NCBI RefSeq assembly: GCF_007830735.1
Contig: NZ_VLLN01000010.1
Span: 80,679 to 144,678, forward strand
Reading direction: 5' to 3'
DNA: 64,000 nucleotides
Source of the DNA: Geobacter argillaceus
GTDB taxonomy: Bacteria > Desulfobacterota > Desulfuromonadia > Geobacterales > DSM-12255
This document shows positions 38,035 through 47,473 of this stretch, piece by piece. A model generated the notes under the pieces. The model was not told the DNA's origin and ran no database searches. It was given only the letters and a program-made list of their open reading frames with translations. A program made the translations under genes and the position numbers. Numbering within the stretch: position 1 is the first letter of the stretch; the number at the start of each line of letters is the position of its first letter.

Positions 38035-38095
38035 GTTCGAAGTTCGACGTTGAAAAGACTCGAACCGCGAACCTCGAACCTCGAACCTCGAACCA
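38021..38095. repeat. TTCGACG / TCGAACC word repeats before waaC
   Basis: GTTCGACGTTCTAAGTTCGA and three CCTCGAA words in inverted sense surround a short spacer. The first copy lies in the end of waaF, the last ends five bases before the waaC ATG. Confidence 0.8.
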
Positions 38096-38098
38096 GTT

Positions 38099-39139
38099 AT
38101 GAGAGTATTGATCGTAAAAACCTCCGCCCTCGGCGACATCATCCATGCCTTGCCGGTGTTGGATTACCTGCATCAAGTGGTACCCGGCATCGAGGTGGAC
38201 TGGGTGGTGGAAGAGCCGTTCCGTGACCTGCTGGCGGGGAATCCTCTCGTCTCGCAGCTGCACACGGTGCGCACCAAGGTATGGCGCCGGTCTCCCTTTG
38301 CCACCGCGACCCGACGGGATATCGCCGCGCTGAAGGAGTCCCTGCGCGAGCGGCGCTACGACATAGTGTTCGATATCCAGGGAAATCTGAAAAGTGGCCT
38401 CATTGACTGGCTGAGCGGTGGCGAAGAGGTACTGGGCTTTACCGGCGATGACCTTCAGGAGCGGATCAACCTGCTCTTCACTACCCGCCATATTCCTCTG
38501 CGCAGCCAGGACCGCCATGTGACCGACAAGTATCTGCGGGTGGTCAGCACCCCCTTTGGCAGGGATTTCCGGCAGTATGAACTGCGCACCGATATTCATA
38601 CCTCGCCGGAGGACGAACAGGCGGCAGAGGCGTTGATGGCTACCCTGGGTGAAGGTCTGGTGTTCCTCTTCCATACCGGCACCACCTGGCAGACGAAGTT
38701 CTGGCATCAGGAGGGGTGGATCGATCTGGGCAGGCAACTGCTTGCCGGCTATCCCGAGTCAACGGTTCTCCTGTCCTGGGGGAACGAGGCGGAACGGCAG
38801 ACCGTGACCGGGCTTGCCACCTCCATCGGCCCCGGTGCCAGGGTAACCGACCGTTACTCGCTGAAGGGGCTTGCCGCACTCCTCAAGAAGGTCGATCTGG
38901 TCGTTGGCGGCGATACCGGTCCTGTTCACCTTGCCGCGGCAGTCGGCACGCCGACGGTTTCTCTGTATCGCTCAAGCGACGGCAATGGCAGCGGTCCGCG
39001 CGGCAACAGCCATGTCGTCATTCAGTCGCCGATCTCCTGTACCCGTTGCTTCCGCACCAAGTGCGAGCGGGATGAGGAGTGCCGGAGGAGTATTACGGTG
39101 GAGATGGTCATGAACGGGGTGAGGAAGTTGATTGGATGA
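38099..39139 (+). CDS. waaC: ADP-heptose:LPS heptosyltransferase I
   Basis: 346 residues, start ATG 38099 (MRVLIVKTSALGDIIHALPVL). The GT9 fold has VVGGDTGPVHLAAAVGTPTV and a Cys-rich C-terminal segment CTRCFRTKCERDEECRR. It adds the first heptose to Kdo. It follows waaF and completes the conserved inner-core set; HldE at 53150 supplies the heptose branch. Confidence 0.88.
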   Translation: MRVLIVKTSALGDIIHALPVLDYLHQVVPGIEVDWVVEEPFRDLLAGNPLVSQLHTVRTKVWRRSPFATATRRDIAALKESLRERRYDIVFDIQGNLKSGLIDWLSGGEEVLGFTGDDLQERINLLFTTRHIPLRSQDRHVTDKYLRVVSTPFGRDFRQYELRTDIHTSPEDEQAAEALMATLGEGLVFLFHTGTTWQTKFWHQEGWIDLGRQLLAGYPESTVLLSWGNEAERQTVTGLATSIGPGARVTDRYSLKGLAALLKKVDLVVGGDTGPVHLAAAVGTPTVSLYRSSDGNGSGPRGNSHVVIQSPISCTRCFRTKCERDEECRRSITVEMVMNGVRKLIG

Positions 39140-39164
39140 GTGCTGCACTGGAGGGAACACAGTA

Positions 39165-39953
39165 ATGGTGATATCCGTCGTTCTCATAACCAAGAATGAG
39201 GAAAAAAATGTTGCCCCTTGTTTGGAGAGTGTTCGTTGGGCAGATGAACTAATAGTCATTGACTCGTTTAGCACAGATCAAACTGTCGAAGTTTCAAGGA
39301 GATTCACAGATAAGGTTTTTCAACGGGAATGGCCCGGAATGGTTGGTCCTCAACGAAATGTCGGTTTGGACATTGCCGTGTCACAATGGGTACTTTTTCT
39401 CGATGCCGATGAACGAATAACCGAAGCCCTTAAGGACGAAGTTCTTGGATTCATTCACTCACCTTTGGCCGAGATTTATGCAGCTGGTGAAATCCCGCGA
39501 AAGAATTATTTTTTTGGCAAATGGTTGAAATGTTCATATCCCAACTATACGCGAAGACTTCTCAAGAAGGGAGCGGGTCGCTATAATGAACAACCAGGTC
39601 TGGGTTTTGATTCTATGAGTGTAGACAAAGGCCAGATATATCATTTCCGCAATCCTCTTGAACATTTCACTTCTGAGACATTGGCGCAACGATTCCGAAA
39701 AATTGATTTTGATTCCAGTCTTCAGGCTGATGAAAAATTTAGGGCTGGCAAGGGCGTAAATTTTGGCAAGCTATTACTCAATCCATTGATGAATTTCTGC
39801 AAAATTTATTTTCTAAAGAAGGGCCTGCTGGAAGGAATCCCCGGCTTTCTCTACGCTGTACTTTCTTCTTTTAATACTTTTTTCAAATATGCCAAACTTT
39901 GGGAGCTTAGCGTCTCAGAGACACTCCGTACAGATAGGGGACAGAAGGACTGA
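39165..39953 (+). CDS. Family 2 glycosyltransferase (WaaE/KdtX-like)
   Basis: 262 residues from ATG 39165 with GGAGGGA upstream. GT-A fold: ISVVLITKNEEKNVAPCLESV, IVIDSFSTDQTVE, LFLDADERI. This group includes core glucosyltransferases WaaE that act on HepI. The sequence is clearly AT-richer than the neighbours on both sides, a hint at transfer. A C-terminal hydrophobic or amphipathic tail may touch the membrane. Confidence 0.85.
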   Translation: MVISVVLITKNEEKNVAPCLESVRWADELIVIDSFSTDQTVEVSRRFTDKVFQREWPGMVGPQRNVGLDIAVSQWVLFLDADERITEALKDEVLGFIHSPLAEIYAAGEIPRKNYFFGKWLKCSYPNYTRRLLKKGAGRYNEQPGLGFDSMSVDKGQIYHFRNPLEHFTSETLAQRFRKIDFDSSLQADEKFRAGKGVNFGKLLLNPLMNFCKIYFLKKGLLEGIPGFLYAVLSSFNTFFKYAKLWELSVSETLRTDRGQKD

Positions 39954-39955
39954 CC

Positions 39956-40885
39956 ATGAATCAATTGTTCATTGACGAATTTGTAGGGATCTCAAACCGC
40001 CTTGAAGCCCTTCCTCTGGCATTCGCGATACGTAGGGCGTATGGCCATGATATCGTGCTCGACTGGCGGGAGCTTGATTCGTTCAGTATTGACGAGACCC
40101 GGCGCGGGACTGTGCGCATCATGGCCCGACTCGGCGCGTTGCGGATAAGGGATTGCGACGAGGCGTTGTTTGCCTCGCTTAAGGGTAAAAAGATTATTCT
40201 CCGCTCGCTCAATGGTCCGGCCGAGCTGCTTGACCCGATCTACCTGGAAGTGGCCCGCAAGATACATCTGTGTCCGGCACTGACAGAGGATATTCGCGCC
40301 ACCTTTGACCGGGTCGCGGGGCGTCCCATTGTTGGTGTTCATATCAGGCACGGCGATTTTACGGTGACGAATGAGGAAATGTACGACGTCAGAGGCACTC
40401 AATGGCCCGCCGTGCCAGTCTGGTGGTACGAAAAGACAATGGCGGCCGTTGCTACCCGCCAGAAGGATGTCTGCTTCTTTCTGTCCTGCACCGGAGACCC
40501 GGCCGCTTTCTCGACGCTCCACCGGAATTTTGATGTCATCACCCTGGGGATCGACTCACCCTATGCCTACAAAGGGCCCGATCACGACTCGCGCGTTAAT
40601 CCGGTTGCCGATCTCTTCGCATTGGCCTGCTGTCCGGTAATACTGGCAACCCCCATTTCCTGCTACTCCCACTGGGCGGCAAACGTCTTGGGAAAGCCAA
40701 CGGACTGTATTGTTCCCCGACCGGGGGCGACGCCGGCAGCCCCGTTGAAGGGATTGCTGCAGCTTCACGGCAAGCGTCTGCCGCGCTGGCAGGCTGCTGG
40801 CCGCGAGGGAGTGGACATTACCACCATCTCCGACGTCTTCGAATCGGTCGACCTGTCTCGCAGCGCCGACACAAGCTGGCTTTAG
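39956..40885 (+). CDS. Fucosyltransferase-like protein
   Basis: 309 residues. The motif VGVHIRHGDF near residue 127 is that of the alpha-1,2/alpha-1,6/O-fucosyltransferase superfamily (HxRxGD), which binds GDP-fucose. A later VADLFALACCPVILATPISCYSHW segment resembles the second conserved motif, where the loop before SxxS normally sits. The donor would be made by Gmd and Fcl encoded at 54723-56781. It starts two bases after the preceding gene. Exact acceptor unknown; the family call rests mainly on motif I. Confidence 0.62.
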   Translation: MNQLFIDEFVGISNRLEALPLAFAIRRAYGHDIVLDWRELDSFSIDETRRGTVRIMARLGALRIRDCDEALFASLKGKKIILRSLNGPAELLDPIYLEVARKIHLCPALTEDIRATFDRVAGRPIVGVHIRHGDFTVTNEEMYDVRGTQWPAVPVWWYEKTMAAVATRQKDVCFFLSCTGDPAAFSTLHRNFDVITLGIDSPYAYKGPDHDSRVNPVADLFALACCPVILATPISCYSHWAANVLGKPTDCIVPRPGATPAAPLKGLLQLHGKRLPRWQAAGREGVDITTISDVFESVDLSRSADTSWL

Positions 40886-40913
40886 GTCATCGGGAAGGAA
40901 CTAAAAAGAAGAG

Positions 40914-41212
40914 ATGAGTACAACGATCGTCATACCGCTCTACAATCAGCTGCATTACACGCAGCAATACCTCGAGAGCCTGCTGTTGCTGGGGCACAGA
41001 TTCTGCTGATTGACAACGGCTTCTCTGATGGGACTGCAGAGTACTTGGCCGGCCGCACGGACGTCAACGTCATCTCCAATCAAGAAAACCTGGGTTGCGC
41101 CGGGGCTTGGAATCAAGGGGTGCGACAAACCGCCTCCGAATGGCTGGTGATCCTGAACAATGATGTGCTTGTATACCCAATACACCTTATTAAGGTATGT
41201 CAAGGGCCGTGA
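40914..41212 (+). pseudogene. Broken family 2 glycosyltransferase fragment
   Basis: The frame from ATG 40914 (STTIVIPLYNQLHYTQQYL) stops at 41009, but reading in another frame from about 41000 continues the GT2 fold (AQILLIDNGFSDGTAEYL, VISNQENLGCAGAWNQGV, LVILNNDV) to 41170. A base change near 40995-41003 has shifted the frame. The reading ends at 41212 with unrelated residues after NNDV, so the C-terminal two thirds are also gone. A palindromic sequence ACCTT-ATT-AAGGT lies at the break. Both a frameshift and a truncation are therefore seen. Confidence 0.85.
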
Positions 41213-41242
41213 GCTGTGGGCAAAAGCCGATAGGAAACAACA

Positions 41243-42343
41243 ATGAACAGCTCCCCTGAAACCATCCTGATCGTCTGTATCCGTTTGATCGGCGACGTCA
41301 TTTTGACGACGCCGCTGATCGGCCTGCTCAAGGAGGCCTATCCGGAGGCGGCAATCGACCTCCTGGTAGGGAAGGGAACCGGTGAATTCCTGGAGAAAGA
41401 TCCCCGTATCCGCCGTGTGCACTATTCGGAAAAAGGCGGGACGGGGTATTTTCGGGAGATATTCCGCAAGTACGATCTGGCGATCAATATGAATGCCTCG
41501 GATCGGGGGAACATTGCCGTTCTCTTTGCCGGCAGGACGACGAGGGTCGGATTCTATCAAGGGTGGGGGGGGGGCTGGCGGAACCTCTGGAAGAGGCTCT
41601 TCTTTACGCATCCCATTCCATTTCCTGGCTATATGCATGTTGCTCGCATCAGTCAGCTGGTTTCCGAAGGGCTGGGTCACCGGGTTGAACGTCTGGAGGC
41701 AAAGGTCTATTGGGATGCTGCCGACCAAACGGCGGTTACTGAAACCCTTCGGACCCTGGACGTCATCGGCTCGTATTTTGTTATCCATCCGTTTGCCCGG
41801 TGGGATTATAAATACTGGCGCATGGAGCGGTTTGCGGAAGTGAGCGATGCCCTGGTCGACCGATATGGCCTGCAGCCGGTCTGGACGTCGTCGCCGGACG
41901 CGCGCGAGATCGAATTGCTCGGCCAGGCTGCCTTGCTCTGCCGACACCGGCCGGCCCTGATCACTGGAGAGTTCAGTCTCAACCGGATGGCCTGCCTGCT
42001 TGCCAGTGCAACTTTCTACCTCGGCCTTGATACGGCGGTCAGCCACCTGGCAGCTACCGTCGGGGTGCCGATGGTGGCCCTTTACGGACCGACCTTTGCC
42101 GAACGTTGGTCCCCGTGGAACAACAGCGGTCCGGCTGCTCAACAGTGCCCGGCTCTGCGCGGGAATCAGCAATGCGGCAGTATGGTGCTGCTCCAAAGCG
42201 ATGAGGAGTGTGTACCGTGCGGCAACGCAGGGTGTGGCGATCTGGGCGGCGAGAGCCGCTGTCTGGCGGCTATCGGGACCGAGGATGTCCTGGCTGCGGC
42301 TGAGCGGTTGCTGGCAGGCAAGGAGCAAGCGTGCAACCGGTAA
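41243..42343 (+). CDS. Heptosyltransferase-family (GT9) glycosyltransferase
   Basis: 366 residues: N-terminal TILIVCIRLIGDVILTTPLI, FVIHPFARWDYKYWRMERF in the middle and ATFYLGLDTAVSHLAATVGVPMVALYGPTF in the acceptor-site region, with a Cys-rich stretch (DEECVPCGNAGCGD) before the end. It resembles WaaQ-like third heptosyltransferases. It is followed by a GT4 gene that overlaps it by 13 bases, so translation is coupled. Confidence 0.87.
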   Translation: MNSSPETILIVCIRLIGDVILTTPLIGLLKEAYPEAAIDLLVGKGTGEFLEKDPRIRRVHYSEKGGTGYFREIFRKYDLAINMNASDRGNIAVLFAGRTTRVGFYQGWGGGWRNLWKRLFFTHPIPFPGYMHVARISQLVSEGLGHRVERLEAKVYWDAADQTAVTETLRTLDVIGSYFVIHPFARWDYKYWRMERFAEVSDALVDRYGLQPVWTSSPDAREIELLGQAALLCRHRPALITGEFSLNRMACLLASATFYLGLDTAVSHLAATVGVPMVALYGPTFAERWSPWNNSGPAAQQCPALRGNQQCGSMVLLQSDEECVPCGNAGCGDLGGESRCLAAIGTEDVLAAAERLLAGKEQACNR

Positions 42344-43608
42344 CGCGATGGCTGGTCCTTTCCTATTTTTCGCGCATTGACGGCATGGCCTGCGCTCAGC
42401 ATCTGGATGATCGAATCCCCTATTTGAGAGCAAACGGGATCGAACCGCTACTTCTTACCGGGGTGTGTGGTGGGCGCTGGCCGCAAATGGTTCATTCACG
42501 GGTTCCGTCTCTGGGACCGTCCGGAATCCGGTTCGAACTGCGTCACCTACGGCGACGGAGCAAATGGTGGAAGATGCTGGCGCCGGTGCTTACCATTTTG
42601 CTCCTCCCCTTCTATCTGCTGGAGAAATTGATAATCGATCTGGACAGTCAATGGTCCTGGTTCCCTCTGGCGATACTGAAGGGGGGACGCCTCTGCCGCC
42701 AGCATCAGCCCGAAGTCATCTACTCGACCGGAGGCCCGGCCAGTGCCCATCTGGCGGCAGCCATAATCTCCCGTCGCAACGGTTTGCCGTGGATAGCTGA
42801 AGTCCAGGACCCGCTGGTGCATGGAGACTGGCTGCGCAGTCGGCGTGCGTTGGCGGTTTTCAGCTGGCTGGAGCGTTTAATCTGCCGTCGTGCCGATGCC
42901 ATTGTCTTTCTGACTGACGAAGCCCGTGAGGCGGCCGAACGCCGAACTGGCTTGGGACGACGTGGTTGGACCATTTTCCCAGGGGCGGATCCGTCTGCCA
43001 TGCCGGATGTTGTGTACGAAAGGAGTGCCTTTTGCCGCTTCGCGCATTTCGGCTCGTTGGGAGGCTCCCGAAACCTGAAAGTATTCTTGGAGGGGTTACG
43101 TCTCCTGCTCGAGGAAAGACCGGAATTGGCTGATGTGATCCGGCTTGATCTCTACGGGACCTGTGATCGTCTCTCGCGACGGTTAATCAGTGAGTTCCTG
43201 GCGCCAGGGGTTATCCGAGACTATGGACGTATACCGCGTAACGAATCACTGGTGGCCATGAAGCATTGCGATGTCCTGCTGCTCATCCAGAACACTGAGG
43301 AGTTTTCATCCGAGACGATTCCCTCAAAAACCTATGAATATCTGCATGTGGGGCGCCCGGTCCTAGGGTTGGTGCATCATAATCCTGGGCTTTCCCGGAT
43401 GCTTGCGGCGCTTGGACACACCTCAGTATCCGCCGGTTCGCCCGAGGCGGTGAAACAGGCGATAGCCGACTGTTACAGCGGCTGGAAGAGTGCCGGCAAC
43501 ACGCCGGGGCAGCCGGTCTCCCCCTATACGGTGGCAGCGGCCGTTACCGAAATCATGTCCATTGCCGCTGTTGTTGGCCAGAAGGACTCAGGCGGACGCC
43601 ATGGCTGA
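42331..43608 (+). CDS. GT4-like glycosyltransferase
   Basis: 425 residues from GTG 42331. A GT-B fold: N-terminal domain with a hydrophobic segment (LAPVLTILLLPFYLLEKL, about 87-104) and donor domain with FAHFGSLGGSRNLKVFLEGL, SSETIPSKTYEYLHVGRPVLGLV (the ExxxE-type motif SKTYEYL). It probably adds a sugar to the LPS core or O-unit at the inner membrane. Donor and acceptor are not predictable. It overlaps the next gene by eight bases. Confidence 0.8.
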   Translation: MQPVTRWLVLSYFSRIDGMACAQHLDDRIPYLRANGIEPLLLTGVCGGRWPQMVHSRVPSLGPSGIRFELRHLRRRSKWWKMLAPVLTILLLPFYLLEKLIIDLDSQWSWFPLAILKGGRLCRQHQPEVIYSTGGPASAHLAAAIISRRNGLPWIAEVQDPLVHGDWLRSRRALAVFSWLERLICRRADAIVFLTDEAREAAERRTGLGRRGWTIFPGADPSAMPDVVYERSAFCRFAHFGSLGGSRNLKVFLEGLRLLLEERPELADVIRLDLYGTCDRLSRRLISEFLAPGVIRDYGRIPRNESLVAMKHCDVLLLIQNTEEFSSETIPSKTYEYLHVGRPVLGLVHHNPGLSRMLAALGHTSVSAGSPEAVKQAIADCYSGWKSAGNTPGQPVSPYTVAAAVTEIMSIAAVVGQKDSGGRHG

Positions 43609-44548
43609 ATGCAGCATCATCATCGTCACCTACAACGGGTTACACGATTACACCGTCCCCTGCCTGGAGAGCATTTTCGGCAACAGCGGCAGCGAGGACT
43701 ACGAAGTCATCGTTGTGGATAACAACTCATCAGACGGCACCCCGGCCTATCTGACGGAACTGTCCGGACGCGAACCCCGGCTGAAATGCGTCCTCAATGC
43801 AACCAACCGCGGCTTTGCCGGTGGCAACAACGACGGCATCGGCAGGGCAACCGGCCGGATCATTGTCCTGTTGAACAACGATACCCGTGTGACCGGGGGA
43901 TGGCTGGCTACCATGCGCTCTGCGCTGCTTGACGACCGGTCAATCGGTCTATTGGGACCGGTTTCCAATGCGGTCGGCAACGAACAGAAGATCTTCACCA
44001 GCGGCACGACGCCGGAGGAAATCCTAGCTGAGGGTGCGCAGTGGACCCGGCGGAGCGCTGGTGAAACCTTTGAAGCCGAGCGGCTCGGCTTCTTTTGCGT
44101 GGCGATGCGCCGGGATGTGCTCGAAACCGTCGGAGTATTGGACGAGGCCTACGATCTGGGGTTTTTCGAGGACGACGATTACTGCATCCGGGTGCGGCAG
44201 GCAGGATACCGACTGTTATGCCGAGAGGACATCTTTCTCTATCACCGTGGAAGCGGATCGTTCGGCAAGATGCCCAGACAGACAAAGGAATTATTGAAAA
44301 AGAACCGCGTACTTTTGGAGCGAAAATTCGGGAACCTGCCGCTTCCCCGTCATCCGCGGGACCGGCAGTTGGACCTTGTGGAGCAGTATGTGCGACGCCT
44401 TTCTGACACGAAAGACTATGAACGTATACAGCACAAAATCAACAACCGCTTGCATCTGGCGATGAATATGAAACCACGTGGCCTGTTCAAACGCCTTCGC
44501 TATCTCATACGTCTCAGGGCAGTGCGACGTTGCATCTTTTCACTATGA
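43601..44548 (+). CDS. Family 2 glycosyltransferase
   Basis: 315 residues from ATG 43601. GT-A: ECSIIIVTYNGLHDYT, IVVDNNSSDGTPAYL, ATNRGFAGGNNDGIG, ILLNNDTRV, and FFEDDDYCIRVRQAGYRL further on. This is the rhamnosyl/galactofuranosyl-type layout with NNDT as the metal motif. It ends with an amphipathic basic helix. The gene shares this layout with the broken fragment at 40914, which lost its second half. Confidence 0.88.
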   Translation: MAECSIIIVTYNGLHDYTVPCLESIFGNSGSEDYEVIVVDNNSSDGTPAYLTELSGREPRLKCVLNATNRGFAGGNNDGIGRATGRIIVLLNNDTRVTGGWLATMRSALLDDRSIGLLGPVSNAVGNEQKIFTSGTTPEEILAEGAQWTRRSAGETFEAERLGFFCVAMRRDVLETVGVLDEAYDLGFFEDDDYCIRVRQAGYRLLCREDIFLYHRGSGSFGKMPRQTKELLKKNRVLLERKFGNLPLPRHPRDRQLDLVEQYVRRLSDTKDYERIQHKINNRLHLAMNMKPRGLFKRLRYLIRLRAVRRCIFSL

Positions 44549-44583
44549 TTTGCAGTCCACCCCATGATCGGACTCACATCGCC

Positions 44584-45468
44584 ATGAACAATTTAATGCC
44601 TTATTGCCTGGATGATCGATACGCAACCACCCGCAGTGTGGTGGAAATGTTCAATATTGGCATTCAGCCCTCCACCACGTGTGGAGGGCTGAGAGCAAAA
44701 TCTCATGGCAAGGCTTCGTATCCTGCAAAGCCCTTGATATCAATCATTACACCAGTGTTGAACGGCGCTTCCCATATTGAGGAAACTATCAGCAGCGTCA
44801 TCAACCAGAGGTATGACAACATAGAATTTATCGTCATTGATGGTTGTTCAGTGGACGGAACGCTTGATATCCTTCATCGATATGACCATTGCATCGATTT
44901 CTGGATCAGCGAGAAGGACAACGGCGTCTATGATGCCATGAACAAAGGATTCAAACTCGCCACGGGAGACTGGATGCTGTTTCTCGGTGGAGATGATCTG
45001 CTCGTCAACTGTCTGGACAAGGTCGCATCGCATCTGATGGCCCCGGCGACCATCTACTATGGCGATGTCTACATGCCGGGCCAGCATTCATTGTATGGCG
45101 GCGAATTTTCCGCCTACAAGTTGATGTGTCGGAACATCCCGCATCAGGCGATATTTTATCCCCGTATCGTGGGACAAAAATACTGCTACGATGAACAATA
45201 CCGCATCGTGGCAGATTATGAACTCAATATCCGTTGTTTTAACGATCCCCACTTGGCGTTCTCTTATATGCCCATTCTCATAGCAATGTTTGATGATACT
45301 AACGGATTGTCGGCAACGGGTAAAGACGAAGCTTTTGAAAAAGACAAGAGTCTATTGTTGCGACGCCATTTCAGCAAGGTGAACAATGCTCTGTTCACCT
45401 TGAGACATTTGTTCAAGGATTTTGACCGTAACGTTGTCAGGCCGATCAGCAGGATTTTCAAATACTAA
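44584..45468 (+). CDS. Family 2 glycosyltransferase (AT-rich)
   Basis: 294 residues from ATG 44584; ATG 44545 is possible, neither has a clear ribosome site. After an unusual 60-residue N-terminal leader the GT-A fold starts at PLISIITPVLNGASHIEETI, with IDGCSVDGTLDIL, SEKDNGVYDAMNKGFKLATG and FLGGDDLL. The EKDNGVYDAMNKG form is found in colanic-acid and capsule transferases. Codon use is AT-richer than in the preceding gene, and this continues through the next gene. Confidence 0.82.
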   Translation: MNNLMPYCLDDRYATTRSVVEMFNIGIQPSTTCGGLRAKSHGKASYPAKPLISIITPVLNGASHIEETISSVINQRYDNIEFIVIDGCSVDGTLDILHRYDHCIDFWISEKDNGVYDAMNKGFKLATGDWMLFLGGDDLLVNCLDKVASHLMAPATIYYGDVYMPGQHSLYGGEFSAYKLMCRNIPHQAIFYPRIVGQKYCYDEQYRIVADYELNIRCFNDPHLAFSYMPILIAMFDDTNGLSATGKDEAFEKDKSLLLRRHFSKVNNALFTLRHLFKDFDRNVVRPISRIFKY

Positions 45469-45475
45469 GACTACC

Positions 45476-45562
45476 GTTGACTACCCGACATGCCTTTTGG
45501 CCAGAGTCAATGCTAGCTTGCTTTTGTTCTTTGTTGTTGAAAATGGCTGTAGAGTAGTCAAC
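45476..45562. other. Inverted 9-mer in AT-rich gap
   Basis: GTTGACTAC (45476-45484) and GTAGTCAAC (45554-45562) pair across about 70 bases in the gap before the methyltransferase gene. It could be chance, a fold in the leader or the border of an insertion. Confidence 0.35.
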
Positions 45563-45612
45563 AAGATAATTAGTAACAGTCACACCATTACACACTAGCG
45601 CTGGGAGTTGTC

Positions 45613-47430
45613 GTGGGAAGCCAATCACATGCCATCAACAATCATATACATTATGACCAATGCCCGCTCTGTTCATCGGCTGATATTGAAAAGATAGGAG
45701 ATATTACCTATCCAGATCCGCTTACGTTTTCCTCAAATCCCATAGAATTGATCCGTACTCCGGAACTGTGGAACTGTTCCGGCTGTCTGTCTTGGTTTAC
45801 CCAGAACATACTGCCGCCCGAGACTGCTGAAATGCTCTACCAGACCGGCAATTCCGGACACAAGTGGCCTTCATCTGATGGTTTCTGCGCTACAAAACCA
45901 GCTGAGATAACCGATACCCTCAAGAGGTTGTTTGCAGGCAGTCCAAAAGTACTGGATATTGGTTGCAACACAGGCGAACTCCTCGATTTTGCCAGTGGGC
46001 TCGATTGTCTCACAACAGGCGTGGAGCTTTCAGAGCACAGCAGGGAACTGCTGGCTTCCAAAGGACACGCAGGTTATGAACATCTTGACTTGATCACATC
46101 CGAGACATTCGATGTCATAGTCGCGTTCGATCTCATCGAGCACCTTCATGAGCCGGGGGAATTCATATCCAAGTGCGGAACGCTTCTGAAGGCAGGAGGC
46201 CTGCTTATCCTGCTAACCGGGAACAATTCGAGTTTCAGCGCCCGCCGCTCACGGGAAAAGTGGTGGTATGTGGCATTTCCCGAGCATATAGTTTTTCCAT
46301 CTCCATTATATCTTTCATCTATTAGAGGATTCCTTCTCGAAACAGGCATGCCGGTTTTCAATACGAGAGCTCACCAGTATGGTTTCGTCAAAAGGATCAA
46401 GACATTCGTGAAAGGGATGGTTACAGGCAATTATACCGGCACCCCATCCCTTGTTCCAGATCACATGCTGGCGGTATTGCGAAAAACAAAAAGCTGCTCC
46501 ATCTGCGGTTCTTATGACGCGGAAGTCTCATTTAAAGTCTATGACGACCGATTCGCATATCCCGGCAACTTCGTAATAACAACGTGCAAACACTGTACGC
46601 ATAAACAGCTCGCAGCCAACCATACCCAGGAGATGATCGGCAGGCTCTACACGGAATATTATCCACGTGCTACCTTTGATATTGATACCTATAAGCCATT
46701 TGCACCTTCAGCAGGATTCGTCTCCTGGTTGAACGGTGATAAGGCTTCAGCATTCAGATGGGTGCCGGAACGGGTAAAGATTCTTGATGTCGGCTGTGGT
46801 TTCGGGGAAACCCTCGGGTATCACAAAAATCGGGGATGCGAGGTCCATGGCGTGGAGGCTGACGAAAGCATCAGGCGTGTAGCGGACAGATTCGGTTATT
46901 CCGTCCATGTCGGACTGTTTGATCCCGACATATATGAACCAGGGTATTTCGACTACATCACCCTTGATCAAGTCATCGAACACACCATTGATCCCATCGA
47001 AACCCTGAAGGGTATCGCCCGTGTCCTGAAACCGGGTGGTACACTCATCATAAGCACACCCAATGCCGAAAGTTGGGGTGTACAACTGTTTGGCAGACGT
47101 TGGATACATTGGCACACACCGTATCATCTCCAGCTTTTCACTAAGAAATCCCTCGAATACGCGGCCCGTTCAGCTGGACTCACGCTGAAATCACATAAAT
47201 CGATTACCTGTTCCGAATGGCTATACTACCAATGGATCCATCTTTTTACTGCTCCGGAAATGGGTACGACGTCACCCTTCTGGATGCCTCGATCAGAAAA
47301 GAAATGGCAGCACAGGTTGGCAATGAAGATCCTAAAACTTATGCATCGAACTAAGATCAACCACCTCATTACACGCTTCTTTGATTACCTGGGATTGGGA
47401 GACAACAGGATATATTTTCTGACGAAATAG
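45613..47430 (+). CDS. Double methyltransferase with two zinc ribbons
   Basis: 605 residues from GTG 45613 (GGGAG upstream). Two units of similar design follow each other. Unit 1: zinc-ribbon cysteines at about 17, 20, 55, 58, then a class I SAM fold with [12 protein letters not shown] (near 114) and [14 protein letters not shown]. Unit 2: cysteines CSIC near 296 and CKHC near 325, then [14 protein letters not shown] (near 390) and [13 protein letters not shown]. Each resembles sugar C-methyltransferase-type or WbmJ-like enzymes found in polysaccharide loci. Two such units in one chain are uncommon. Sequence is AT-richer than the surroundings. Confidence 0.85.
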   Translation: MGSQSHAINNHIHYDQCPLCSSADIEKIGDITYPDPLTFSSNPIELIRTPELWNCSGCLSWFTQNILPPETAEMLYQTGNSGHKWPSSDGFCATKPAEITDTLKRLFAGSPKVLDIGCNTGELLDFASGLDCLTTGVELSEHSRELLASKGHAGYEHLDLITSETFDVIVAFDLIEHLHEPGEFISKCGTLLKAGGLLILLTGNNSSFSARRSREKWWYVAFPEHIVFPSPLYLSSIRGFLLETGMPVFNTRAHQYGFVKRIKTFVKGMVTGNYTGTPSLVPDHMLAVLRKTKSCSICGSYDAEVSFKVYDDRFAYPGNFVITTCKHCTHKQLAANHTQEMIGRLYTEYYPRATFDIDTYKPFAPSAGFVSWLNGDKASAFRWVPERVKILDVGCGFGETLGYHKNRGCEVHGVEADESIRRVADRFGYSVHVGLFDPDIYEPGYFDYITLDQVIEHTIDPIETLKGIARVLKPGGTLIISTPNAESWGVQLFGRRWIHWHTPYHLQLFTKKSLEYAARSAGLTLKSHKSITCSEWLYYQWIHLFTAPEMGTTSPFWMPRSEKKWQHRLAMKILKLMHRTKINHLITRFFDYLGLGDNRIYFLTK

Positions 47431-47473
47431 GTGTCACCAAAAAACCGTTAGAGGTAATCACATAAGAAATACT

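Noticed and set aside
27694..38095. Word repeats as CRISPR arrays
   Set aside because: Units are 7-8 bases, adjacent, drifting, and often inverted; no spacers and no cas genes.
40955..42433. 492-codon minus-strand open frame over the GT9 gene
   Set aside because: Opposite to a clear GT9 gene and the broken GT2; no domain.
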